Source: Allomuricauda sp.
GTDB lineage: Bacteria > Bacteroidota > Bacteroidia > Flavobacteriales > Flavobacteriaceae
DNA length: 20,285 nucleotides
Assembly: GCA_028289745.1 (NCBI GenBank)
Contig: JANQOD010000214.1
Location: 1-20,285 of the forward strand
Reading direction: 5' to 3'
Shown: in pieces, positions 1-6,905 of the stretch
How the letters are laid out: every line of letters begins with the position of its first letter
Position numbering within the stretch: the first letter of the stretch is position 1
Position numbers and translations under genes: made by a program
The notes under the pieces: generated by a model
The model's input: only the letters and a program-made list of their open reading frames with translations
Told to the model about the DNA's origin: nothing
Databases searched by the model: none

Positions 1-140
1 AGGTGACCCTTACGGTATGGTCTGACAACCTTGAGACACAGAAATGGGTCGATAAGGTAGAGATCATCGATTATGAATTTATCTCAAATGCCTCGGCAAG
101 TTTTACCGTCAATATCGTATTGCATGAAACTGACCAATAA
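1..140 (+). CDS. PilN-like pilus/secretion assembly protein, 3' end only
   Basis: The reading frame is open from base 3 and stops with TAA at 138-140, giving 45 C-terminal residues (ending IVLHETDQ). The start lies outside the window. The fragment alternates short strands (VTLTVWSDN, ASASFTVNIVL) and contains a segment on association of a helix and strand (KWVDKVEIIDYEF), as in the ferredoxin-like C-terminal domain of PilN/GspL proteins. The main support is the next gene, which overlaps it by 17 bp and has the PilO/GspM architecture; pilN and pilO normally sit together in that order. PilN bridges the inner-membrane ATPase platform to PilO in type IV pilus and type II secretion machines. The family call is inference from 45 residues plus context. 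Confidence 0.4.
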   Translation, partial: VTLTVWSDNLETQKWVDKVEIIDYEFISNASASFTVNIVLHETDQ

Positions 141-636
141 AAACAAATACCTGCTAGTTGGCGTTGTTGCCTTGTCACTGTTGAGCTATCGATTGGCGAT
201 CCATAATACCTTGGCGGTAAGGGAAGAGTTCTACAACAACTTGGAAAAAAAGGAATCGATAGCGAACCTGCCAGGGCAACTTTCTATGTTGGGCCAAAAA
301 GAAAAGACATTGGATGCACAACTGCTTGCATTGAACGTGGGCAATTCGTCCCTGCAAAACAATCTGCTCAAGTTTTTGAACCAAGAAGCTTCCAAGAACA
401 GGGTAAAGATCATCGATTTCAACTCACCCCATGTAGTAGAGGCGGAGAAGGGCACCATCGAGACCCATATCATTCATCTTGAAGGGGGGTATACAGACAT
501 CCTCAAGACCTTAAATGCTCTGGAGAACAAGGGAAGCTACGGTGCCATCAGCCATTTGGCGTTCGAGAAGAAGAAAAACCATCGTAGCAAGCGCACTTAT
601 CTACAGGCTGAGGTTTTTCTACAGCAAAAACGGTGA
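124..636 (+). CDS. PilO/GspM-like inner-membrane assembly protein
   Basis: This 170-residue protein starts at ATG 124 (MKLTNKNKYLL), inside the last codons of the upstream frame, so translation is probably coupled. An in-frame ATG at 73 would add 17 residues deeper in the upstream gene and would put a long polar stretch before the membrane helix, so I prefer 124. Residues about 8-24 form one transmembrane helix after a basic N-terminus. Residues about 35-90 are a charged, helical, coiled-coil-like stretch. Residues about 95-168 alternate strands and helices, consistent with a small ferredoxin-like domain. This short cytoplasmic tail, helix, coiled coil and periplasmic domain is the PilO/GspM layout, part of the inner-membrane platform of type IV pili and type II secretion. 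Sequence identity in this family is low, so the call rests on architecture and order. No further pilus gene follows; the operon seems to end here. Confidence 0.5.
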   Translation: MKLTNKNKYLLVGVVALSLLSYRLAIHNTLAVREEFYNNLEKKESIANLPGQLSMLGQKEKTLDAQLLALNVGNSSLQNNLLKFLNQEASKNRVKIIDFNSPHVVEAEKGTIETHIIHLEGGYTDILKTLNALENKGSYGAISHLAFEKKKNHRSKRTYLQAEVFLQQKR

Positions 637-1174
637 ACCCTACTCCACAAATTCCAACTTACTGAACCCTATTCAAGCATTGATGACCGTCAACGATTTT
701 TGACAGAATACGGGCAACAACCTCCCAAATCAAGGGGTTTTCTGGAACTCATAACCTCCGCTTTCTAGCATTGCGGGGAAGCGATCCAGTGCCCGCTACA
801 AAGAAAGCCGGCAACAGACGTTGTTCAGATTTTATGTTTACCCTTGCACAACCAAACTTCATTTAGTGTCATTTAAATCGATTCAAGGTAACTTTTAAAA
901 AGCGTAGCCATAAAGTACTGTTAGTGACAATGATCAAGGTCAGAAATAAAAGGTTGCCAAACCGGTAGTCCCACTACTTCAATTTTTCCTTGGTAATGTT
1001 TAAAAAGAAATGAATTACCTGAGATGAATAAACCAATAAATTCAAGTATTATTGATTAGGCTGGCCAATCAAAAGTTTTCTCTGCATGAAAACTTCATTC
1101 GTGGTATATTAAAATGTATCTTTCTGGCAACGATTTCAGTTTTGAGCTGAGTTGCCTATTTCTGACTGAATTAA
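637..1174. other. Gene-free interval holding the left direct repeat
   Basis: No convincing coding frame is present. The interval holds the left copy of the 44-nt repeat at 758-801. To its right the sequence becomes clearly richer in A and T up to the hydrolase gene. TATCTTTC at 1117-1124 resembles the Bacteroidota -7 box TAnnTTTG except for its last base and could drive the gene at 1175, but no clear -33 element is seen. I see no terminator hairpin after the PilO-like gene. Confidence 0.4.
758..801 (+). repeat. Left copy of 44-nt imperfect direct repeat
   Basis: Ungapped comparison with 2989-3032 gives 37 of 44 identical bases. The core at 778-801 (GAAGCGATCCAGTGCCC then R CTACAA) matches 23 of 24. 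Outside the core, CCGCTT and AGCAT are conserved at identical spacing. A weaker match (TAACC and neighbours) continues to the left if a 5-nt gap is allowed. The two copies lie 2,231 bp apart in the same orientation and bracket the hydrolase and coiled-coil gene pair. No other copy is seen in the window. Confidence 0.75.
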
Positions 1175-2119
1175 ATGGAAGATTGTTTAAAATCGGATTT
1201 GAGGTCGAGAATTGAATTATTGTTAGGAGAATTCAATCCGGAAAACCATATAATTCAAAGACCACGATTTGAATTGATCGATTCTTTTGAAAAAGATAAT
1301 GTGAGCTATCGACGAATATTGATCCCGGTAGATTCAAAAGATAAATTAACGGCCTATATTTTAAGCAATAGTGATATTGAGGGTCGTTCACCAGGTATTT
1401 TAGCACTTCACCAAACAACAGAAGTAAACAGTGTTGGCGCCAAAGAAGTGGCCGGTCTAGAGGGCAATATCAACTATCATTATGGTATCGAGCTGGCAAA
1501 GCTCGGCTTTACCGTCATTGCGCCCGATTATCCTTTCTTCGGAGATTACGATATTGAACTAAAAGATATTTATGACAACTATGGGTACGAGAGCATAACC
1601 ATGAAAGGGGTGATGAACCATATATCGTGCTTGAATGTCTTGGAAAGTTTAGATGGTGTTGATCCAGAAAAAATAGGTTGCATAGGGCATTCGCTCGGAG
1701 GGACGAATACAATTTTTATAACTTTTTTTGACAAAAGAATAAAGGTCGCGGTAATAAGTGCCGGTTTTACCACCTTTAAGGCATATGCCGAAAGATCAAA
1801 ATCAAAAGATCTTTCCAAATGGGCACAACCAGATAAATACATGCCGAAAACCAGTTCTGTTTTTAATAATTCTCCTGATGAAATGCCATTTGATTTTCCC
1901 GAACTATTAAAAGCACTAAGCCCTACACCATTATTTTTAAGTACCCCAATCGATGATGAAATCTTTGAACATCAAGGGGCGTTAGAATGTATTGAATTTG
2001 CAAAAAAGGCGTATCCCAACAGAAATTTGGTTCATCGATCACCAAAAACAAACCATGACTTTCCTTCAGAATTCAGAAAGGACAGTTATGAATTTTTAAT
2101 AAATAAACTATCTATATAA
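1175..2119 (+). CDS. Alpha/beta hydrolase, dienelactone-hydrolase/acetyl-xylan-esterase-like
   Basis: This is a 314-residue soluble protein with no signal peptide. Visible alpha/beta hydrolase features are a strand into a possible oxyanion region (GILALHQTTE, about 74-83), the second strand and turn GFTVIAPDYP (111-120), the nucleophile elbow GHSLGG (171-176, Ser173), an acid after strand 7 (STPIDDE, Asp260 or 261) and the histidine NHDFP (His294). All triad positions are present, so it should be an active serine esterase or hydrolase. The substrate cannot be read from the sequence. Its TAA stop is directly followed by the ATG of the next gene, so the two are almost certainly co-translated. 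Base composition is visibly richer in A/T than the housekeeping genes to the right, and the pair is bracketed by direct repeats, suggesting horizontal acquisition. The fold is secure; any defence role is speculation. Confidence 0.8.
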   Translation: MEDCLKSDLRSRIELLLGEFNPENHIIQRPRFELIDSFEKDNVSYRRILIPVDSKDKLTAYILSNSDIEGRSPGILALHQTTEVNSVGAKEVAGLEGNINYHYGIELAKLGFTVIAPDYPFFGDYDIELKDIYDNYGYESITMKGVMNHISCLNVLESLDGVDPEKIGCIGHSLGGTNTIFITFFDKRIKVAVISAGFTTFKAYAERSKSKDLSKWAQPDKYMPKTSSVFNNSPDEMPFDFPELLKALSPTPLFLSTPIDDEIFEHQGALECIEFAKKAYPNRNLVHRSPKTNHDFPSEFRKDSYEFLINKLSI

Positions 2120-2944
2120 ATGGACATCCTTGAAATAACGGGCTTTGCTGTCGGTGTTGTTGGTTTTCTTTACGGAATTGTGATTAGGGCAATAGATAAA
2201 AAAGAAATGAAAAGGTTACAAGACCTAAGGGAAAAATCTCAAAAAAGTTTACAAGACAAAACAGTTGAAATTTCCATTTTACAGAAATCATTGGCCGAAA
2301 AACAACAGGAAATTGAAAAAACGCTAAAAAAGAACGAGAGAAACAAGGATATAGAGTTTTTCAAGGTCCAACCTGAAGAAACCAACGATAAGTTTTATCA
2401 ATTTTTTGGCAATAAAATTCGACATGCGAACAAAAGTATTTTTCTAACGGGCAGAGGGATCACAAACTTGAATAAGGGAGCCGATTACAAAATAGCGCAG
2501 AATTATTGCGAAAATTTTAAGCATGCATTGCGCAATAAAGAATCTTTGAATGTGACCAGGGTTCAGTTCTCAGATAGGGCCGATAAAAAATGGTATGAAC
2601 TATGGTACGAGGTGTGGAAAATTGCCCCAAATAGGGTGCATTTTTTTATTTTGGACTCTCCAGAAGCATTAACTGCCAATTCCCCTTGGCATGATATGGT
2701 ACATGTCGCCGCAATAGATTTCAATAGTTTGGAAGATTGTGTTTCTGAGTTCATGATCCCGGTTCATAAAGACGAACCTGGGGAAGGAACCGTTGAAATG
2801 GCTGGATCAGCTCTGTTCATTGAGAAAAATACTTCACTCTCTGAAAATATTAAGAAAAGAATTTTTTTGCTGACACTCTCATCACAATGTCGAAGGATAG
2901 ATTCTAAACCCAAATGGGAAGAAGAAATCAAAAAAGGCAGCTAA
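2120..2944 (+). CDS. Membrane-anchored coiled-coil protein of unknown function
   Basis: I do not recognise this 274-residue family. Residues about 5-24 form one hydrophobic helix (ITGFAVGVVGFLYGIVIRAI) that probably anchors the protein with its bulk in the cytosol. Residues about 28-85 are rich in Lys, Glu, Gln and Leu (KRLQDLREKSQ, LQKSLAEKQQEIEKTLKK) and look like a coiled coil. The rest, about 86-260, looks globular: a strand after a helix (NKSIFLTGRGI), a Trp/Tyr-rich helix (KKWYELWYEVW), a strand (RVHFFILDSP) and a late segment EMAGSALFIEKN. That pattern loosely resembles phospholipase-D-like or sensor domains, but no HKD motif is present. It starts one base after the hydrolase stop, so the hydrolase is its likely partner. 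The A/T-rich composition matches that gene. Confidence 0.6.
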   Translation: MDILEITGFAVGVVGFLYGIVIRAIDKKEMKRLQDLREKSQKSLQDKTVEISILQKSLAEKQQEIEKTLKKNERNKDIEFFKVQPEETNDKFYQFFGNKIRHANKSIFLTGRGITNLNKGADYKIAQNYCENFKHALRNKESLNVTRVQFSDRADKKWYELWYEVWKIAPNRVHFFILDSPEALTANSPWHDMVHVAAIDFNSLEDCVSEFMIPVHKDEPGEGTVEMAGSALFIEKNTSLSENIKKRIFLLTLSSQCRRIDSKPKWEEEIKKGS

Positions 2945-2988
2945 ATAGGCTTTGCCAAACAAAATTCATGAAACAAGTAACCCAAAGG

Positions 2989-3032
2989 CCGCTTACGAGC
3001 ATGGTGATGAAGCGATCCAGTGCCCACTACAA
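2989..3032 (+). repeat. Right copy of 44-nt imperfect direct repeat
   Basis: This is the partner of 758-801, at the right edge of the A/T-rich insert, starting 45 bp after the stop codon of the coiled-coil gene. The core is 3009-3032. The putative GTG start of the small frame at 3020 lies inside it. Direct repeats at both ends of a foreign-looking segment fit an insertion or recombination target, but no integrase or transposase is visible, so the mechanism is unknown. Confidence 0.75.
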
Positions 3033-3274
3033 GGGCCCAAGCCACTAAAATCAACAGATTGTGCACCAACGATCCGCTTTTTTATGCCAAAGATTTCCTT
3101 ACTTTTAAAATTGGTGACGTAAATTGTCTTATACGACAGATACCAAACCCTGACAATACACTTGTGAAATTTGAATTTTTAGGAAACAACAATGGCCAAC
3201 TAGACCTCATTGATGCTTACAAACTTGCCTTTTCTTCCGCAGAATTACAAAAAGACTGCTACAAGATCATTTGA
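3020..3274 (+). CDS. Small orphan frame, possibly a gene fragment
   Basis: The frame is open from just after a stop at 3008-3010 to TGA at 3272-3274; the earliest plausible start is GTG 3020, giving 84 residues. The composition is protein-like, with charged and hydrophobic residues alternating (FYAKDFLTFKIGDVNCLIRQ, LVKFEFLG). However, there is no ATG, no ribosome-binding site, and the start lies inside the right direct repeat. It may be the 3' remnant of a gene cut by the insert, or not be translated at all. I recognise no family. It is convergent with the DUF2490 gene, 26 bp from its stop. Confidence 0.3.
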   Translation: MPTTRAQATKINRLCTNDPLFYAKDFLTFKIGDVNCLIRQIPNPDNTLVKFEFLGNNNGQLDLIDAYKLAFSSAELQKDCYKII

Positions 3275-3300
3275 ACTCGAAATGATAACTTAAACTTGTT

Positions 3301-4098
3301 TTACTCTTCACCATGCATTACCTCGTTAAATGGTAAATTTTTATTCTTCCTGAAATCAAAGCTGCCATAGAAGAACAGGCGCAAAGTATGATTAAGATTG
3401 TAAATATTGCCTGCAGCGAGTTGCTGATAGACCATCATATATCCGCAATCCACTTTCCAATTCTTACTCAATTTATGCTTTATGCCAATAGTCGATCTGT
3501 TCTGGTTAAAGGTGTTAAAGATTACATCTTTACCAAAATTTAGGTGTGTTTCATTGGCCAATATAAATTCTGTGGGGCCACCCTGTTTGAAGGGAAATCC
3601 GGCACTGACCAGAAATCGAATACGGTTAACAAAAGAATCGTCTTTCAAAGATTGGCCATCCTGCACATTATTGAAAAAGCGTTGCTCCAACCTAATCCTG
3701 AACAAAGCGTTCATCTTTTCATAACGTCTAGATATACTCAACTGCTGGTAAATTCTATTCTCGTTTTGAAAACTGTCCCAATCACCTGTCGGGGTCAACC
3801 AAAGATGTGCATAACCTGTCGCCAACCGAAGGTTAGCATTTAAGTAGTACTGGCCGCCAACGCGAAGGAAGTAGAAATTGGGATCCGCCAAAAAATTGTT
3901 TCTGCGAATATGAATATCATTCAATATGGCCCAACGATCGGCAATTCTGAATACATTGTTTGTTGAAATCCAAAATTGAGCATTTTTATTTACAACTTTT
4001 TCAGGTAACTCTTGACCGTAAGATGAATGACTTACCAAAAACAAAACCAAGGTTACACCAATAACGAAAGATTTCAACTGACTCAATTTAGAGAACAA
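3301..4098 (-). CDS. DUF2490 outer-membrane beta-barrel protein
   Basis: This is an exported protein of about 265 residues. Residues about 9-28 are a signal sequence (KSFVIGVTLVLFLVSHSSYG, cleavage near SYGQE). The mature part consists of alternating amphipathic strands with aromatic edges (FYFLRVGGQYYLN, RLATGYAHLWLTPTGDW, NRIYQQLSISRRYE, LFRIRLEQRFF, RIRFLVSAGFPF), ending in a GYMMVYQQ strand and a final strand (TLRLFFYGSFDF). This is the DUF2490 pattern common in Bacteroidota, whose function is unknown. No ATG is present near the 5' end. TTG at 4098-4096 gives the longest form, and TTG at 4077 would start right at the signal peptide, so the exact start is uncertain. It appears monocistronic. 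Confidence 0.8.
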   Translation of the reverse strand: MFSKLSQLKSFVIGVTLVLFLVSHSSYGQELPEKVVNKNAQFWISTNNVFRIADRWAILNDIHIRRNNFLADPNFYFLRVGGQYYLNANLRLATGYAHLWLTPTGDWDSFQNENRIYQQLSISRRYEKMNALFRIRLEQRFFNNVQDGQSLKDDSFVNRIRFLVSAGFPFKQGGPTEFILANETHLNFGKDVIFNTFNQNRSTIGIKHKLSKNWKVDCGYMMVYQQLAAGNIYNLNHTLRLFFYGSFDFRKNKNLPFNEVMHGEE

Positions 4099-4488
4099 AA
4101 TTTAGTAGTGAGCAATAAAATTTTTATAATCTAACGTGAATGTCGGCAACGTACTTATCGTTGCTTACTGCTTTTCCTCAAATGGTCTGAGAATACGAAG
4201 AAGTTGCGATAAACGCTACCTGAAAGACTATGAATATGCGAAGATACTTTAAAAGCACAAACCTAAAATTATCTGATCAAGGCAAATATTAAAGACTTGT
4301 AATTATACAAACTGAAATGGAATTTTCTTAAGGGATTTTTGGGATTTTGCTTTTGTCAACCTTTGTTGTTCAAATAATCCCTTATTTGAATTGTGGCTTG
4401 CCACTTTTGTCCATGTATTTGTATTCCAACCCCAAGCCTTTTTGTCACCCCCATATGAACAATCAAGATTGGAGGTATATGAGGGAAC
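4099..4488. other. Gene-free interval beyond the peptide-array terminator
   Basis: No supported gene lies between the DUF2490 gene and the terminator at 4489-4520. A 70-codon minus-strand frame crosses 4303-4515, but it begins inside the terminator stem and has no recognisable protein features. The TAAATTTTG stretch just upstream of the DUF2490 5' end is one base too long for a TAnnTTTG box and is only a weak promoter candidate for that gene. Confidence 0.35.
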
Positions 4489-4520
4489 AAAAAAGGGATG
4501 GATATTGATATCCATCCCTT
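4489..4520 (-). terminator. Intrinsic terminator of the small-peptide array
   Basis: Bases 4493-4505 and 4508-4520 are perfect inverted repeats (AAGGGATGGATAT and its complement) around a 2-nt centre. Read on the minus strand, the stem is followed by six T residues (bases 4494-4489, of which two pair in the stem). This is a canonical Rho-independent terminator 26 bp beyond the stop of the last small frame. There is no T tract on the plus side, so it serves minus-strand transcription. Confidence 0.75.
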
Positions 4521-4546
4521 GAAAAATCCTGTAAAACAGGTTGGTT

Positions 4547-4660
4547 CTAAAGGTACTGTACCGTTTCGGTCCAGCGAATCCGCTTGCTGTTCTTTAGGTT
4601 AAAGAGAAGAGCGGCCCTTTTCGATTCCATTGTTGATTGATTGATGATGATTGGTTTCAT
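4547..4660 (-). CDS. Small peptide C, 37 residues, diverged member of the array
   Basis: ATG at 4660-4658, TAG at 4549-4547; 37 codons, exactly as long as the other two frames. It begins MKPIIINQSTMESK and ends KNSKRIRWTETVQYL. Aligned from the Ile-Asn pair without gaps, 10 of 32 residues match copies A and B: IN, ES, L, SKR, W and Y, all in the same spacing, plus a Lys/Arg match after ES. It starts 23 bp after the stop of copy B. The sequence ATCAATCAAAAA directly precedes its ATG and also occurs upstream of copy B. The peptide is basic, lacks a hydrophobic helix and has no cysteine. The terminator lies 26 bp downstream. Its function is unknown. The match in length, leader and motif supports it as real. 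Confidence 0.5.
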   Translation of the reverse strand: MKPIIINQSTMESKRAALLFNLKNSKRIRWTETVQYL

Positions 4661-4683
4661 TTTTTGATTGATTGTGCCGTTGT

Positions 4684-4797
4684 CTAGCGATTATAATTTC
4701 TATACTGCGCCCATAGCGATCTTTTGCTGCCACTTAACGCTGAAAAATACTGTCCTGTTTTCGATTCAGTTGCTGTTCTGTTGATTGATGCTTTCAT
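4684..4797 (-). CDS. Small peptide B, 37 residues
   Basis: ATG at 4797-4795, TAG at 4686-4684. The peptide starts MKASINRTATESK and ends GSKRSLWAQYRNYNR. It is strongly basic, polar and aromatic toward the C-terminus, without Cys, signal peptide or membrane helix. It is identical to copy A except Lys13 for Arg, although the DNA differs at 11 positions, so the protein sequence looks selected. The leader is ATCAATCAAAAA followed by an A/T-rich stretch to the ATG. CATATTTG further upstream (minus strand, near 4832) is one base from the TAnnTTTG consensus and might be a separate promoter. I recognise no family. Confidence 0.6.
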   Translation of the reverse strand: MKASINRTATESKTGQYFSALSGSKRSLWAQYRNYNR

Positions 4798-4923
4798 GAT
4801 TATATATAGTTTTTGATTGATTACTGTGCAAATATGCGTTGTTTGTGTTTTCTCTGGGAATAACTCTTACTGAGTTGTTATTAATGTCTACCCAATTGTG
4901 TTTTTTACCTATCGACCTAAATT

Positions 4924-5037
4924 TTAGCGATTGTAATTTCTGTACTGCGCCCATAGTGATCTTTTGCTACCACTTAGCGCTGAGAAGTACTGTCCGGTTC
5001 TCGATTCGGTTGCTGTTCTGTTGATTGATGCTTTCAT
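4924..5037 (-). CDS. Small peptide A, 37 residues, first in the array
   Basis: ATG at 5037-5035, TAA at 4926-4924. The peptide is the same as copy B except Arg at position 13. Of 11 nucleotide differences from copy B, nine are synonymous, one exchanges TAA for TAG and one gives Lys/Arg. Near-identity ends sharply at the start and stop codons, while the flanks have diverged. It is the most upstream frame of the array, and 126 bp separate its stop from the start of copy B. The leader has ATCAATC followed by an A-rich tract, similar to the other copies. No modification enzyme, transporter or antitoxin gene is adjacent. Confidence 0.6.
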   Translation of the reverse strand: MKASINRTATESRTGQYFSALSGSKRSLWAQYRNYNR

Positions 5038-5318
5038 TATGTTATTTTTTAAAGATTGATTTAACTTGTTTACAATGGATAGACGTCACAGAATCAATTT
5101 TGTTACAGTACTATGTATAAAAAGGTACTATTTTATGGAAATTTTAAGAATTAAAAATATTCACAACAAGAAAAATTATACCTTAAAATACTGATATATA
5201 ATATTTTAAATACAAAAAGCGCATTTCTAAAATTTTACGGTTTTTAGAGGGCATTAAGTCACTTTGACCATTGTTTTTAGAAAATGGCATACTAAACCAA
5301 TCTTGAAAAGTATAGTTT
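5038..5318. other. Very A/T-rich gene-free interval upstream of the peptide array
   Basis: This stretch separates the amidohydrolase stop from the first small peptide and should hold the array promoter on the minus strand. TACCTTTT (minus strand, near 5130) matches the TAnnTTTG box except for the last base and is the best candidate, with no clear -33 partner. I see no coding frame and no strong hairpin after the amidohydrolase gene. Confidence 0.35.
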
Positions 5319-6905
5319 TTAAGGAATCAGGCTCAACTCTTTCCTAGACTTTACTTTGCCTTGAATGACGATAGTTGCTATGGCGTTAGACGCCTCGATT
5401 GTTTCTAGGGGGTCATCTTCCAAGATCACCAAATTGGCAATTTTTCCTTCTTCAATGCTTCCATATAGATTTTCGAGGTGAAATGCCCTTGCATTGTCGA
5501 TTGTGGCCGCTCTAAGAATGGTCTTCAAACCTATGCCGGCATCATACCAATTTTTCATTTCCAGATATCCCCCATAACCCGGAGGCACGGTATACATGTT
5601 CATTACCCCAAAATCGGTTCCGAATAATAATTTTGCCCCATTGATCGATAAATATTTTGAAACCACATTAATTCTCTTTTCCAATACGGAATAAACGGAA
5701 TCCATCATTTGTGCATCGGTTTCAAACATGTTCCGAACCCGCCAATAAAACAATGGATTGGTACGCTTAATGTAGCCAGGCCTATTTTTCATGCGTTTCT
5801 CAATCCATTTTCCTTCTTCAGATTTAAGCCAATCCAAATATTTTTTAGAGTATATATTGGCCAGGATGGGGTCATAAAGAAACTCCCCTTCCAAAACCCG
5901 CTGTTCACCCATAATGGCACTAAATGTTGGTTGATAACCGATTTGCAATTCTGTAATTTCCTGTAAAAGTTGTCTGTGCCCTAAAGGAAGATCCGTCACA
6001 GTTATTCTTTTGGGGTCGGTAAACCAGTTCCACATGGCATGGGCAATGATATCTACCTTGGCGCCGAGCGCCTTTTTCTGGCCCTCAAACGAGGGTGCAT
6101 GTAGAATAACCGGTATGCCATAGGCCTTGGCTTCGGAAACAACATCCCTCAAAAGCCCCTGACTTGGTTTTTCCCAGGTTACCCTTAGTCCAGAGAATTC
6201 GTCTTCGTAAAGCAATTTTGCGCAAATGGCTTGTTGTTCTTCAACAATTCTTGCCACGGCCTTTTTATGGCTATGATCTAAAAGAGCTATCGAATCAGGA
6301 TAGGTTAGTTGTTGATTATAGTGGTCATGAAGAAATGGCATTTGATAACGCGAAGATTGGTCCATTTCATCCATTTCCATCATGAACCCATTCATGATCA
6401 TCAATTGTTCTCCGCAAGTATAGATATCTGGGGTATGTTCAGACGCTTTCAATTTAGTGATGAGCTTTGGGTCATATGCGTTCAGATCAACTAAGGTGGT
6501 ATATCCAAAATATAAAAAGTTCTTTCCCAAATTGTTAAAGTACTCCTTTCGTAATTCTGGGTTTTTTCGTTGCAGCCTATCCGTCATTCCAGCCATATTG
6601 GCAAGGTGTACGTGGCTGTCTATCAACCCAGGAATAATATACTTGCCATCCGCATTAATTGTATTATAGGAACCTTTCAGTCGGGGACGATTTTTGCCTA
6701 CGGAAACTATTCGATTGGAATCTACCGAGATGAAGCCCTTGAACCGATTTAATCTGTTGGTTGAGTCAAAGGTGATTATAGTGGCATTCTCAATAAAAAG
6801 ACCATTGGTCAAGTCAATTTGTTGACGGTCTGAGCATAGTGTGCCAACACCGTTAATTAAGCATAGTGCCAAAAAAAGGGGGAACTTGTAGGCTTTTGTT
6901 ATCAT
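5319..6905 (-). CDS. Exported amidohydrolase-superfamily protein
   Basis: This is a metal-dependent hydrolase of about 528 residues. I chose ATG 6905 because MITKAYKFPLFLALCLINGVG is a clean signal peptide; the upstream ATG 6926 adds seven residues and would lie very close to a promoter-like TATTTGC. The metal-binding motif GLIDSHVHL sits near residue 100. Later His ligand candidates are VILHAPS and IIAHAMW, and the conserved Asp is in LLFGTDFGV. The C-terminal composite sandwich closes with EEGKIANLVILEDDPLETI, typical of imidazolonepropionase/prolidase-like amidohydrolases. It probably acts in the periplasm on a cyclic amide, dipeptide or related C-N bond; the substrate cannot be told. Cys near SLC is not in a canonical lipobox. 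It lies 117 bp below the AraC-type regulator on the same strand, which may control it. Confidence 0.85.
   Translation of the reverse strand: MITKAYKFPLFLALCLINGVGTLCSDRQQIDLTNGLFIENATIITFDSTNRLNRFKGFISVDSNRIVSVGKNRPRLKGSYNTINADGKYIIPGLIDSHVHLANMAGMTDRLQRKNPELRKEYFNNLGKNFLYFGYTTLVDLNAYDPKLITKLKASEHTPDIYTCGEQLMIMNGFMMEMDEMDQSSRYQMPFLHDHYNQQLTYPDSIALLDHSHKKAVARIVEEQQAICAKLLYEDEFSGLRVTWEKPSQGLLRDVVSEAKAYGIPVILHAPSFEGQKKALGAKVDIIAHAMWNWFTDPKRITVTDLPLGHRQLLQEITELQIGYQPTFSAIMGEQRVLEGEFLYDPILANIYSKKYLDWLKSEEGKWIEKRMKNRPGYIKRTNPLFYWRVRNMFETDAQMMDSVYSVLEKRINVVSKYLSINGAKLLFGTDFGVMNMYTVPPGYGGYLEMKNWYDAGIGLKTILRAATIDNARAFHLENLYGSIEEGKIANLVILEDDPLETIEASNAIATIVIQGKVKSRKELSLIP

Larger units (their letters stand above)
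4684..5037. repeat. Tandem direct duplication of a 114-bp unit
   Basis: Units 4684-4797 and 4924-5037 align without gaps at 103 of 114 bases. The boundaries of the repeat coincide with the stop and start codons of minus-strand peptides B and A. A third, much more diverged unit occupies 4547-4660. The copies share a short leader motif (ATCAATC then A-rich) but no extended flanking homology, which argues against a recent simple duplication. Confidence 0.85.

Noticed and set aside
2120..2944. Phospholipase-D-type nuclease call for the coiled-coil protein
   Set aside because: The strand and helix pattern is suggestive, but no HxK(x)nD motif is present, so function is left unknown.
4303..4515. 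70-codon minus-strand frame downstream of the peptide array
   Set aside because: Its ATG lies inside the terminator stem, there is no recognisable domain and no repeat of the array skeleton.
4766..5024. Longer frames on either strand across the peptide array (4766-4954 minus, 4839-5024 plus)
   Set aside because: They cover only part of the duplication, and the codon comparison supports only the 37-codon minus frames.
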